Origin: Clostridiales bacterium UBA4039
Lineage (GTDB): Bacteria > Bacillota > Clostridia > Lachnospirales > Vallitaleaceae
NCBI GenBank assembly: GCA_002382805.1
Contig: DGAD01000004.1
Location: 1-64,000 of the forward strand
Reading direction: 5' to 3'
Length of the DNA: 64,000 bases
Shown: positions 1-8,674 of the stretch, in pieces
Numbering within the stretch: the first letter of the stretch is position 1
How the letters are laid out: every line of letters begins with the position of its first letter
Program-made: the position numbers and the translations under genes
Notes under the pieces: model-generated
Told to the model about the DNA's origin: nothing
What the model saw: only the letters and a program-made list of their open reading frames with translations
The model's database searches: none

Positions 1-13
1 CTCTCAAATTAAA
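1..13 (-). rRNA. 16S rRNA gene, extreme 5' end (partial)
   Basis: Read leftwards, the last bases are TTTAATTTGAGAG. This is how clostridial 16S rRNA begins, just before the universal TTTGATCCTGGCTCAG stretch, which would lie outside the window. Two tandem consensus promoters and a long non-coding leader lie directly upstream, as expected for an rRNA operon. Only about 13 bases are visible, so the call rests on this match plus the promoter context. Confidence 0.65.
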
Positions 14-168
14 AGTTTTTTCTCCTCGCTTAAACACTAGCTGTTCGCTATTACTGTTACTTGATCTCTCAAGAATTGTTTGGTATAACTTGGTTTACTT
101 CACTATTCAATTATCAAATGTTCGTTTGGTATTTTTTTTGCGTTTCGCTGTTTTTGTCAGCGAAGATT
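14..168 (-). promoter_or_regulatory. rRNA operon leader region
   Basis: No open gene lies between the second rRNA promoter and the 16S start. The transcript would begin with a hairpin, TTCGCTG (164-158) pairing with CAGCGAA (150-144). Around 120-100 it contains TTTGATAATTGAATAG, which resembles the boxA-like antitermination leader found before clostridial rRNA genes. The remainder is AT-rich. The hairpin is visible; the antiterminator reading is inference. Confidence 0.55.
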
Positions 169-197
169 ATAATATCATATCTTCTCTCGATTGTCAA
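169..197 (-). promoter_or_regulatory. rRNA promoter P2
   Basis: On the minus strand TTGACA (197-192), a 17-base spacer and TATTAT (174-169) form a near-consensus sigma-A promoter pointing to the 16S start. Four bases after the -10 box comes TTCGCTG, exactly as at P1. Confidence 0.85.
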
Positions 198-285
198 CAG
201 CTTTTTTAATTTCTTTTTTTAAAATGTTCTTTCGCTGTTGTGTTTGCCTCATTTGTTTGTGTGGCTCACTTGACCAGCGAAATGT

Positions 286-314
286 ATTATAGCATCGCTG
301 TATACTTGTGTCAA
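286..314 (-). promoter_or_regulatory. rRNA promoter P1
   Basis: On the minus strand TTGACA (314-309), a 17-base spacer and TATAAT (291-286) form a perfect consensus sigma-A promoter. It is followed four bases later by TTCGCTG. Tandem strong promoters about 115 bp apart are typical of rRNA operons in Firmicutes. Confidence 0.9.
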
Positions 315-333
315 TACTATATTTAATCTTTTT

Positions 334-1041
334 TTATTTTTTTATCAAAATACTTGCTTGGTCTAGGTAATGTATGATTGGATTATATTCATAAACATAT
401 CCCGCAATAACGGATTCCTCCATTAACTGTACTAGTTCTTGATTGTTGGTAACCGTAATCATCAAAGAAATAATCCCTATAAATATAATAACAATTACGC
501 ACCCTAGTCCAAATCCCAACAAACTTCCCGCCAATTTATTTGTCATATTTAAAAATGGTAACTTTGCTACAAGGTCCAATATATTAACGACAACCGCAAG
601 AACGATAGTAACTACAATAAGTAGAATAATAAATATTAAAATATTTAACACAACATTTGCCAGCATACCACTGACATATTCATTAAATGTTGTGGCACCC
701 ACACGTCCAAAGCCTTCAATATTATTATTTTCTTTGAGCATCATCTTAAGCACATCCGGAATATTCAATAAATTGATTGCATCATATTGTTCTTCTTTTC
801 CAGATAGCCCCATGAAAATCTCTCCGAAATTAAACGAATCTGCAATTTTCAAAGATAAATTTTCGTGAATTGTTGTTTTTGTCATTACAAATTTGGTTAT
901 CACCGGATACAAATAGTATGTAATCCCGAATGCAATAATTAAAGAGAGTGCACTATATAGTGTTTTTATAAACCCTTTGCCAAATCCATATAATATAGAA
1001 CCCGCAAGGATAATGAGCAAAATAATATCAAGTGTATTCAT
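334..1041 (-). CDS. CvpA family membrane protein
   Basis: A 235-residue integral membrane protein of the CvpA/colicin V production family. Three to four hydrophobic helices can be seen: an N-terminal one with the family-typical GFxKGF turn (about residues 20-27), one at about 30-50, and a long pair at about 130-200. CvpA-like proteins are linked to envelope homeostasis, but no biochemical role is established. I chose the ATG at 1041 over the upstream GTG because AAAGGTG lies six bases before it. The start overlaps the end of the preceding DUF5711 gene by a few codons or less, so the two are co-transcribed. It ends just upstream of the rRNA promoters. Confidence 0.8.
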   Translation of the reverse strand: MNTLDIILLIILAGSILYGFGKGFIKTLYSALSLIIAFGITYYLYPVITKFVMTKTTIHENLSLKIADSFNFGEIFMGLSGKEEQYDAINLLNIPDVLKMMLKENNNIEGFGRVGATTFNEYVSGMLANVVLNILIFIILLIVVTIVLAVVVNILDLVAKLPFLNMTNKLAGSLLGFGLGCVIVIIFIGIISLMITVTNNQELVQLMEESVIAGYVYEYNPIIHYLDQASILIKK

Positions 1042-1046
1042 TTGTT

Positions 1047-2186
1047 TCACCTTTCCTTAATTTTTAAAATTGTATATCCATAATCACTTTGTGCAATATA
1101 TGTTGTTTTGTTGACTTCATAAAACTTATAAAATTCTGAATATGTCGACGTAAACCATATGCGTTTTTTTCTATCTAATTTGATAATTTTTGATTGTGTG
1201 ATGATAAAATAATGTTCAGGGTTACTTGTAATCCCCTTAATCTCTTCTTCAAATTGATGCTTAATCAGCAAGTTACCTTGAAAATCAAAGACACATACAC
1301 TCTTTGCATAATCACTTTCACTGTATTGATTCGCCTTGCCAAACAATACAATCAACTCATCCTCTGTAACTTCGACTTCAAGAATTTCCGCTTCGAGAGG
1401 GATGTCTGCGATTTGTTTTGGTTCGTTAAGAGCATCAAAAATCTGAATGGATTCATCTAAAATAGAAATCACCGTTTCATTATCAACCCAAAAGACTTCT
1501 ACCGGCAGGGTGTTTTCATACGTGAATCCACCAACAATTTTTTCTCCCATCTGGTCATATTGTTCTTCAAAATTGAAAAAGGCGATTTGTGTCTGTAGTC
1601 GATTATTTCCTATATTTAAATATGATGCAACCATTTTGTTTAAATCATTGGACGTATCTACTGCAATGGGGTATCCATCCTCAATAAAACGCGTCCCTCT
1701 ACCGACTGTAAGTTCTCCTTGATCATTATAATAATTAATAAAGTGTTGAGACTTTCCCTCCATCACTGTTGTTAAGAATCCTTCACTGTTAATGTTAATA
1801 TCAATAATCGGCCAATCTTCTTTGACCTCAAACAAAAAGCCTTTCTCATTAAATACATATGCCGACTTCTTCATAATGTCTGCTACTGCAATATAATTTC
1901 CAGAATGAACCATATATGGTGTTTCAATATAGAAGCTTTTGCTCCAAACATTTTTATTTTCAAGATTCTTTTTAATCAACCCGTTTTTGCTACACAAAAA
2001 AATAGCATCATCAATAACTGCCATCTGAATATATACATCTTCAAAAACCTGGGTATCAATCGTTTTAAAATAAACTTCACCGCCATTAAAGCGGTAGTAC
2101 TGGGGGCGGATGACAAACGTATAGATTAAACTCGTCATCACGATAAACACTAATATTCCAAATACATATATACTCTTATTTTTCAT
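1047..2186 (-). CDS. DUF5711-like membrane-anchored beta-propeller protein
   Basis: A 379-residue protein with one N-terminal membrane anchor (about residues 7-27). The rest is an extracellular region of repeated beta-strand segments such as VxVFDFQGNLL and xxYVFNEKGFLF, which suggests a WD/PQQ-like propeller. It resembles the DUF5711 family of clostridial surface proteins, often found next to CvpA-like genes. No catalytic motif was seen and the function is unknown. The ribosome site is weak (GGTGA before ATG). It pairs with the downstream CvpA gene and follows the glgA terminator. Confidence 0.6.
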   Translation of the reverse strand: MKNKSIYVFGILVFIVMTSLIYTFVIRPQYYRFNGGEVYFKTIDTQVFEDVYIQMAVIDDAIFLCSKNGLIKKNLENKNVWSKSFYIETPYMVHSGNYIAVADIMKKSAYVFNEKGFLFEVKEDWPIIDININSEGFLTTVMEGKSQHFINYYNDQGELTVGRGTRFIEDGYPIAVDTSNDLNKMVASYLNIGNNRLQTQIAFFNFEEQYDQMGEKIVGGFTYENTLPVEVFWVDNETVISILDESIQIFDALNEPKQIADIPLEAEILEVEVTEDELIVLFGKANQYSESDYAKSVCVFDFQGNLLIKHQFEEEIKGITSNPEHYFIITQSKIIKLDRKKRIWFTSTYSEFYKFYEVNKTTYIAQSDYGYTILKIKER

Positions 2187-2214
2187 TATTCACCAACTTT
2201 AGTCTATCTAGTAT

Positions 2215-2256
2215 AAAAAAAGCAGTGATTCTCAAACTCTCTGATGAATCACCACT
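2215..2256 (-). terminator. Rho-independent terminator after glgA
   Basis: On the minus strand AGTGGTGATTC pairs with GAATCACTGCT (with G-U pairs in the outer arm) and is followed by a run of seven T. It lies 34 bases after the glgA stop codon. Confidence 0.75.
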
Positions 2257-2289
2257 TCATTTGATGGAGCTTATACATTGCATCACTTT

Positions 2290-3711
2290 TTATTCCATGA
2301 TACGTTCATATTGTTCAATATACTCTTTTGCTGCTTTATTCCATGAGAATCTTGTACGCATTCCACGTTCAACCAGTGCATTCCATGCATCTTTATTCTC
2401 GTACAATGTCATTGCTTCTTGTATCGCTTGAACAAACTCATCACTATTATAATTTTTAAATAAAAACCCTGTACTTTGCTCTCGATTTTCATTATAATCG
2501 ACAATCGTGTCTCCCAATCCTCCAGTACGCCTTACCACCGGAACTGTTCCATATCTTAGACTATATAGTTGTGATAGTCCGCATGGTTCAAACAGTGATG
2601 GCATTAAGAAGATATCTACAGAGCCATATATACGTCGTGCCAATCCTTGATTAAATAAAATATTAGCGCTCACTTTATCTGGGTGCTCGCTTTCTAATTT
2701 TTTCAATCGACTTTCATAGAAATAATCTCCCGAACCAAGAATGACAAACTGCACATCTTGATTAAGTAAGCGTTCCATCGCTTGGATAATAAGGTCAACA
2801 CCTTTTTGTTCTGCTAAACGCGTTACCACTCCTAATAAAGGAACGTCTCGTTCCGGAAGTCCCAGCTCCCTCTGAAAGCTTGCCTTTTGCTTTGGTTTCA
2901 TCTGAATAAAATTCTCAACATTAAAATTATATTCAAGCGCTTCATCTACAGCCGGGTCATATTTGTCATAATAGATTCCATTAACGATTCCATATATTTT
3001 ATCCGTATATTTTCGAAGTAAACCGTCAAGTCCATATCCATACCATGGTGTCTGAATTTCACGTGCATAGGTTTTACTGACTGTCGTTACCAAGTCTGCA
3101 TATACAATTCCAGCCTTCATATAACACACCTTCCCATGGTATTCAATTGCATCCATGTTAAAGTATTTTGTCGGCAAGTTCAAATCATCCAACACACTCT
3201 TATCAAATACACCTTGATACTGAAGGTTATGTATAGTAAACATTAAACGAATATTGTGATAAAAATCCAAATGGTAATATTCTTTTTTCATAAATAGGGC
3301 AATCAAAGCCGACTGCCAGTCATTCAAATGAATAACATCCGGTTTTAAGTCTAGAAACATTAGCATCTCTAATGTTGCCTTGCAAAAAAATCCAAACCGC
3401 TCATCATCATCTGTATATCCATAGAGTCCATCGCGTTCAAAATAATCTGTGTTTCCAATAAAATATGTTAAAACTCCATCGTAATTAAGCGCATATACAT
3501 CCGCAACTTTTGCCTGCCCACCTGCTTCTACAATGAAACTAAATTCTCGCTTTAATGCATAGTTATCCTCTACGGCTCTATATTTTGGCATAACACGAAT
3601 AATGTCAACGCCTTCTTCTTTTAAAGCTATTGGCAATGCTTCAGCCACGTCTGCCAATCCACCTGAGGCAGCATATGGTACAGTCTCTGACGATACAAAT
3701 AGAATTTTCAT
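2290..3711 (-). CDS. glgA: Glycogen synthase (ADP-glucose), GT5
   Basis: Cytosolic GT5 glucosyltransferase of 473 residues, the normal GlgA length. It transfers glucose from ADP-glucose to glycogen. The N-terminal GT5 domain begins MKILFVSSE and carries GGLADVAEALP. The C-terminal GT-B domain has the PSLFEPCGLSQ nucleotide-sugar motif and RRTGGLGDTI. The start is the ATG at 3711, placed seven bases after AGAGG; an ATG five codons upstream lacks a site. One oddity: the lysine of the K-x-G-G-L motif (residue 15 in E. coli GlgA) is alanine here (AASGGL). It is a single-gene unit with its own promoter and terminator; no glgC or glgD is adjacent. Confidence 0.93.
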   Translation of the reverse strand: MKILFVSSETVPYAASGGLADVAEALPIALKEEGVDIIRVMPKYRAVEDNYALKREFSFIVEAGGQAKVADVYALNYDGVLTYFIGNTDYFERDGLYGYTDDDERFGFFCKATLEMLMFLDLKPDVIHLNDWQSALIALFMKKEYYHLDFYHNIRLMFTIHNLQYQGVFDKSVLDDLNLPTKYFNMDAIEYHGKVCYMKAGIVYADLVTTVSKTYAREIQTPWYGYGLDGLLRKYTDKIYGIVNGIYYDKYDPAVDEALEYNFNVENFIQMKPKQKASFQRELGLPERDVPLLGVVTRLAEQKGVDLIIQAMERLLNQDVQFVILGSGDYFYESRLKKLESEHPDKVSANILFNQGLARRIYGSVDIFLMPSLFEPCGLSQLYSLRYGTVPVVRRTGGLGDTIVDYNENREQSTGFLFKNYNSDEFVQAIQEAMTLYENKDAWNALVERGMRTRFSWNKAAKEYIEQYERIME

Positions 3712-3754
3712 GTTTTTACCTCTCAAAAATCATTTTGTGGTCACTATCATACTT

Positions 3755-3784
3755 ATTATAACATATTGTAAATCACTCTGTCAT
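3755..3784 (-). promoter_or_regulatory. Probable glgA promoter
   Basis: Minus-strand ATGACA (3784-3779), an 18-base spacer and TATAAT (3760-3755), about 45 bases before the glgA start. Confidence 0.6.
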
Positions 3785-3799
3785 ATATATATTATCCTT

Positions 3800-3829
3800 T
3801 TCACCAAAATATCTAGGATATGATATACT
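3800..3829 (+). promoter_or_regulatory. Probable pepF promoter
   Basis: TTCACC (3800-3805), an 18-base spacer and TATACT (3824-3829), placed 35 bases before the pepF start. The -10 box is good and the -35 box moderate. It is divergent from the glgA promoter. Confidence 0.5.
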
Positions 3830-3863
3830 AAGTGTATCTTTTATTGAAAATAAGGAGGTTATT

Positions 3864-5663
3864 ATGCGAAGTAAAACATACACAAGCCGAAACGAAATTC
3901 TTCCCGAATATACATGGGACTTAACCCACTTAGTCCCATCAGATAAAGTGTGGAACCAGCTCTATCAAGATATTAACAGCCAGATACAGCAGGTATCCGC
4001 TTATAAAAATCAGCTACTAAAAAATGCCCAAACACTTTATAACGCCTTAGAGCTTCGCTCCAAGGTTTTTATGATGTTTCATCGTATTTATGTTTATTCA
4101 AATATGAAGCTTCACGAAGACACAGGCAACTCCCGCTCGCAAGAAGACGTTCAAAAGGTTAATAATCTAGAGGTTACTTTAAATTCGGCATTTGCTTTTT
4201 TTGAGCCAGAACTAATGGCGGCAGATACAATGGTTATCCAAAACTACCTGGATTCATATGAACCTTTATCAATGTATAATCACTTTTTTGACAATCTTTT
4301 TAGACAAAAACAGCATATTCTTCCAAAAGAACATGAAGAATTACTTGCGCTTGCCAGTGATTTTACCGGGTCACCCAGCGAAATTTTTTCTATGTTTATG
4401 AATGCAGATTTAGTGCTTCCTGATGTTGCGGATGGAAAAGGCGAAAGACATCCTCTATCTTTAGGTTCTTATCAACGATATATTAAAAGCAATGACCCTA
4501 TTTTACGTAAAAACGCTTTTGACAGTCTGCATCAGAAGATGAAAGATCATACCAATACCCTAACCAGTATTTATCTTTCCAGCTTAAAAAAGGATGTCTT
4601 TGAAATGCGTGCTCGCAACTATACAAGTTCATGTGAAGCTTCTCTTAGCAGCAAAAATATTGATGTTGCTGTCTATGATAATCTGATTCAAACAGTACAT
4701 GAACACTTACCTTTGCTACACCGCTATGTTCGACTACGTAAAAAAATGCTTCAGCTGCCGACGCTCCATATGTATGATTTATATACACCTCTTGTACATG
4801 ATATGGACCAAACCATTGAATACGACGAAGCAAAAGAAATCGTTCTCGAAAGTCTAAAACCTCTAGGAGCTGATTACTTAGCTTTAGTTAAAAAAGGATT
4901 TGAAGAACGTTGGATTGATGTATATGAAAACAAAGGAAAGCGTAGCGGCGCATATTCTTGGGGTACATACGATTGTCATCCTTATATTCTTTTGAACCAT
5001 CAAGATACATTAAACAGCACCTTTACCTTAACCCACGAGATGGGGCATGCCTTACATTCTTATTACTCAAACGCTCATCAACCCTATCTCTATCATTCAT
5101 ATCCTATTTTTTTGGCAGAGGTAGCATCAACTGTAAATGAATCTTTGCTTATTCATCATTTGCTTGGGAAGGCCAAAGAAAAAAAAGAGAAACTTTATTT
5201 GTTAAATTATTATATGGAAAGCTTCCGTACGACCTTATATCGCCAAGTCATGTTCGCTGAATTTGAAAAAAAAGCTCATGAAATGCTTGAGAGCGCAGAG
5301 CCGGTCACTTCAGATAGCTTATATCAGATGTATAAAGCATTAAATGCGACATACTATGGTGATGACATCATTGTTGATGATTTAATCGGTTATGAATGGT
5401 CAAGGATTCCACATTTTTACACAGCATTTTATGTGTATCAGTATGCCACCGGTTTTTCAGCGGCTGTTGCCTTATCTAAGAATATTCTTGACGGTGGTCA
5501 AGATGCCGCCAATCATTACAAAAACTTTTTAAAAAGCGGCTCCTCTAAGTATCCAATCGATACACTTAAAGAAGCCGGTGTTGATATGACGAAAACCACT
5601 CCTATCAAAAATGCACTTTCCGTCTTTGAAAGCCTGTTAGATGAAATGGAGTCGTTACTTTAG
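3864..5663 (+). CDS. pepF: Oligoendopeptidase F (M3 metallopeptidase)
   Basis: Cytosolic zinc endopeptidase of the M3B family that cleaves oligopeptides of roughly 7-17 residues. At 599 residues it matches PepF length. The zinc motif HEMGH lies at residues 391-395, preceded by TLT and followed by ALHSYYSN as in the family. The third ligand region is FLAEVASTVNESL. An AGGAGG site precedes the ATG. It stands alone, converging on hydE with two bases between the stop codons and no clear terminator. Confidence 0.95.
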   Translation: MRSKTYTSRNEILPEYTWDLTHLVPSDKVWNQLYQDINSQIQQVSAYKNQLLKNAQTLYNALELRSKVFMMFHRIYVYSNMKLHEDTGNSRSQEDVQKVNNLEVTLNSAFAFFEPELMAADTMVIQNYLDSYEPLSMYNHFFDNLFRQKQHILPKEHEELLALASDFTGSPSEIFSMFMNADLVLPDVADGKGERHPLSLGSYQRYIKSNDPILRKNAFDSLHQKMKDHTNTLTSIYLSSLKKDVFEMRARNYTSSCEASLSSKNIDVAVYDNLIQTVHEHLPLLHRYVRLRKKMLQLPTLHMYDLYTPLVHDMDQTIEYDEAKEIVLESLKPLGADYLALVKKGFEERWIDVYENKGKRSGAYSWGTYDCHPYILLNHQDTLNSTFTLTHEMGHALHSYYSNAHQPYLYHSYPIFLAEVASTVNESLLIHHLLGKAKEKKEKLYLLNYYMESFRTTLYRQVMFAEFEKKAHEMLESAEPVTSDSLYQMYKALNATYYGDDIIVDDLIGYEWSRIPHFYTAFYVYQYATGFSAAVALSKNILDGGQDAANHYKNFLKSGSSKYPIDTLKEAGVDMTKTTPIKNALSVFESLLDEMESLL

Positions 5664-5665
5664 AT

Positions 5666-6730
5666 TTATGATATGTCCTTGGAGGCTTCAGTGATAAAAT
5701 CAATGTGATCCCCACGGGACATATCTACTTGAAATCCCGCATTATTAATACGTCGTTCAATACATCCTCGGCAGTGAGCCGCTTCATCTCCTGTACAAAT
5801 TTTCCCATCATACAACAAGTACTTATCTCGTACTGTTGTCGGGGAAAGGTTGGGCATCACCACATTGGCTCCTGCCTTTAATCCTTTTTCACGCCCCAAA
5901 GGACTGATACTTCCTAATGCTGTTGTCGCCGGCAACAAAACCGTTGGCAACATCAAACGAATGATAGCTAATAGGATCGTTGTCATTCGTAAATCTCCGC
6001 CTTCTTCCTGAGCAAGAGGCGTATCCTTATGGGCAATAAAAGGACCAATGCCAACCATTTGAGGTTGTAGCTCTTTTAAAAAACGTAAATCTTTGACCAA
6101 ATCTTGGGTCGTCTGCCCCGGCAATCCAACCATAAATCCAGCCCCAATCTGAAATCCAATATCTTTTAAATCATATAAGCACTGTCTTCGCTCATCAAAA
6201 CTCATCTTTGGATGTAGCGCTTCATATAATTGTCTTGAGCTTGTTTCATGACGAAGCAAATAGCGGTCTGCACCTGCTTCATAGTATTTTTGGTAGGACG
6301 CTTTTGGCTTTTCTCCAATAGACAGCGTGATTGCAACATCTGCATACGTTGCTTTGATTTTTCGAACTATCTCAACAATATCTTCATCTAAATAGTGATT
6401 ATCTTCTCCTCCTTGGAGCACAAACGTACGATATCCCAAGGTATATCCAACTTCACAACACTCTAAAATCTCTTCGATTGATAAGCGATAGCGCTCTGCA
6501 AGTTTGTTAGATCGGCGAATACCGCAATAAATGCAGTCGTTTTTACAATAATTCGTAAATTCAATCAGCCCCCGCATATATACGTCTTTTCCATAGACGG
6601 ATTGTCTACAAGCATCTGCTTTTTTAAAAAGATATTCCATGGTGTCATCATCTAGGCCGTCTATTAGTTTTACCAACTCCAAGTCTGACAAATCATGTTC
6701 TTGGAAAAGGCGGTCAATTCGTTGTTCCAT
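5666..6730 (-). CDS. hydE: [FeFe] hydrogenase H-cluster radical SAM maturase HydE
   Basis: Radical SAM enzyme of 354 residues, needed with HydF and HydG to build the H-cluster di-iron site. The CxxxCxxC cluster motif is at C62, C66 and C69 (NYCKNDCIYCGIRR), followed by the GYRTFVLQGGED region. A C-terminal HCRGCIERR segment could hold the second cluster. I use the ATG at 6730, six bases after AAGGAG; an in-frame ATG seven codons upstream lacks a site. It overlaps the NiaR-like gene by 17 bases, so translation is probably coupled. hydF, hydG and hydrogenase genes are not in the window. Confidence 0.93.
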   Translation of the reverse strand: MEQRIDRLFQEHDLSDLELVKLIDGLDDDTMEYLFKKADACRQSVYGKDVYMRGLIEFTNYCKNDCIYCGIRRSNKLAERYRLSIEEILECCEVGYTLGYRTFVLQGGEDNHYLDEDIVEIVRKIKATYADVAITLSIGEKPKASYQKYYEAGADRYLLRHETSSRQLYEALHPKMSFDERRQCLYDLKDIGFQIGAGFMVGLPGQTTQDLVKDLRFLKELQPQMVGIGPFIAHKDTPLAQEEGGDLRMTTILLAIIRLMLPTVLLPATTALGSISPLGREKGLKAGANVVMPNLSPTTVRDKYLLYDGKICTGDEAAHCRGCIERRINNAGFQVDMSRGDHIDFITEASKDIS

Positions 6731-7259
6731 TATAATCTCCTTCGTCTTCATATAAGTACCCTAAATCACTGAGCGCTGCCTCTATAAGGTCAAGCTCTTT
6801 TTCACTATTAGCTTCAATCGTATGATAATGTACATTGTCTGTTAAAAACATCAACGGTTTAAAATCTTCTGCTTGGCATTGTATAATGTACTTTTCCATT
6901 TGCACTTTGTTGTCAATATTCATATCGGCCACCAAATCGCCATAAATCGGATGATGAATAAAGACATTGAGCAGACTTCCCCCTAGGTCAAGTATGGTTG
7001 TCAATTCTTTTTCAATTTCGCTATGATCATGTTTTACTGCAAAAACGCGTTTTGGCATATTCATATGAAACGAAAAATAAATATATCCATCTGCAGTTGA
7101 GACGATTTGCTCACCGACAGCTCTTAAAAGCGCAATATCTTGAACAATCACTTGACGACTTACACCATATTTTTCCGCAAGTTCTGCGCCTTTCATGGCT
7201 TTTAACGACTTCATTAAGTCTTTTCGAATACATTCTCGGCGTTCATTTCCTTTCAACAT
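6714..7259 (-). CDS. NiaR-like transcription repressor (HTH and 3H domain)
   Basis: A 181-residue regulator with an N-terminal HTH_11-type winged helix (about residues 5-60, AELAEKYGVSRQVIVQDI). A C-terminal 3H domain (about 75-170) has three conserved histidine sites: KHDHSE, FIHHP and HYHTIE. NiaR proteins of this architecture sense nicotinic acid and repress NAD synthesis or uptake genes. I chose the ATG at 7259 because AGAGG lies nine bases upstream; the ATG at 7268 sits directly on that site. It is sandwiched between a histidine kinase and hydE, an unusual place for NiaR, so its target may differ. Confidence 0.85.
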   Translation of the reverse strand: MLKGNERRECIRKDLMKSLKAMKGAELAEKYGVSRQVIVQDIALLRAVGEQIVSTADGYIYFSFHMNMPKRVFAVKHDHSEIEKELTTILDLGGSLLNVFIHHPIYGDLVADMNIDNKVQMEKYIIQCQAEDFKPLMFLTDNVHYHTIEANSEKELDLIEAALSDLGYLYEDEGDYNGTTN

Positions 7260-7264
7260 TCTTC

Positions 7265-8674
7265 TCATCCTCTCTTTAAATCTTCTATAGTTATCGTAAA
7301 GCGGACACCATGCTCCAAATTTTCAACACTGTATTGCATTTGATGTTTATCAAATATTTGCGATGCAATGGCTAATCCCAATCCTGTCCCCTCTTTTTTC
7401 CCTCTGCTTTTTCCTTTGTAAAAACTTTCAAATAAATGCTTCAAGTCATTTTCATCGATAGGCTCTCCCGAGTTCATAATAGAGATAACCGTGGCTTCTT
7501 GTTTATTATACACATCAACTGCTATGAAGTCATCAGAATTTTTCATTGCGTTATTTAAAATATTGGTTATCGCTTGTTCTAAACGCAGTCTATCCCCTTG
7601 AACTACAATATCACGCTCACACTGATCTGAAAACAAAAAGCGAAGTTCTTTAGCTTCAATAACACGACGATAACGTTCCAATAAGTTGGACAAGAAGATG
7701 CGTAATTCAATCGCCTTAAATTCAAAGGATAATGTATTTGCCTCAAGCTGGGAAAGTTCCAACAAATCTCTAATAATATGGCTCATTTTATCTGCTTCTT
7801 CTTCAATCACTTGATAATACTCGCTAATCTCCTCTTCGTCAACAATATTATCGGTGAGCGCTTCGGTATAACTTGAGATAATAGAAATAGGCGTCTGCAG
7901 TTCATGGGATACTTGTGCCACAAAACGCCGTCGCATCAGGTCAATATTTTTTTCTTTTTGTATTTCTATATATAAATCATTAATTGTACTCTCAAGCTTA
8001 TTGCTGATGCTATTAAGTTCCTGTCCCAGTTCACCTAATTCATCTTGGCGACTTCCTTGATAGTAATGATTAAACTTAAGATTTCCAATATTTCTAGCGA
8101 CTTGGTGCAACTCTTTAATGGGTCGCGTAATATTCATTGACAAAATAATCGATAAGAAAAGGGCTACCGCCGTTGCAATGGCCAGCAAAATGTTTGAAAA
8201 TGCCTGAATGGTACTAATCGTCTCTTCAATTGCCACAATGGGGATTTGTAGTGCTGCATATTTTTCACTCTCGAGTTTATCAATAAAAATCAGCCATCTT
8301 GCGCCTTCTACCGGAAAAGAGGTTTCATATATTAATCCAACTTGATCTTTATATACAATCTCTTGGATAATAACCCCTTCCGTGTATTGAAGTCGCTTGT
8401 TTTCATAAACAATTTTATTCGTACTTGCGTCAAAGATTTGAATTTTCCCTTCAAATAAATACCCCAGGTATTCAATACGATTTAAGGCTTCATCTTCACT
8501 GTGGCTTGTGTTATAGATAGCATCTATCGTCTTGGCGACTTCCTTCATATCCATAATTTTGTTTCCATAATAATAGCGTTGAATAAAGTTATTGATACCG
8601 ATGCTAAAAATCAACGCAATAATCACGATTAGTATCATAAAAGAACTTAAAATACGCACAAGTATCGACTTCAT
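7265..8674 (-). CDS. Membrane sensor histidine kinase
   Basis: A 469-residue kinase with a TM helix (about 8-28), an extracellular sensor region (about 30-155) and a second TM helix (about 160-182). A HAMP linker (RPIKELHQVARNI) follows, then a HisKA domain with the phospho-accepting H257 in FVAQVSHELQTP. The HATPase domain has NILNNAMKNS and GTGLGLAIA. The start codon abuts the stop of the response-regulator gene, so the pair is co-translated. The ligand cannot be told from sequence. The same operon continues into the NiaR-like gene and hydE. Confidence 0.92.
   Translation of the reverse strand: MKSILVRILSSFMILIVIIALIFSIGINNFIQRYYYGNKIMDMKEVAKTIDAIYNTSHSEDEALNRIEYLGYLFEGKIQIFDASTNKIVYENKRLQYTEGVIIQEIVYKDQVGLIYETSFPVEGARWLIFIDKLESEKYAALQIPIVAIEETISTIQAFSNILLAIATAVALFLSIILSMNITRPIKELHQVARNIGNLKFNHYYQGSRQDELGELGQELNSISNKLESTINDLYIEIQKEKNIDLMRRRFVAQVSHELQTPISIISSYTEALTDNIVDEEEISEYYQVIEEEADKMSHIIRDLLELSQLEANTLSFEFKAIELRIFLSNLLERYRRVIEAKELRFLFSDQCERDIVVQGDRLRLEQAITNILNNAMKNSDDFIAVDVYNKQEATVISIMNSGEPIDENDLKHLFESFYKGKSRGKKEGTGLGLAIASQIFDKHQMQYSVENLEHGVRFTITIEDLKRG

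Noticed and set aside
443..868. A 141-codon plus-strand open frame
   Set aside because: It is the complement of the CvpA gene, with no ribosome site and biased composition.
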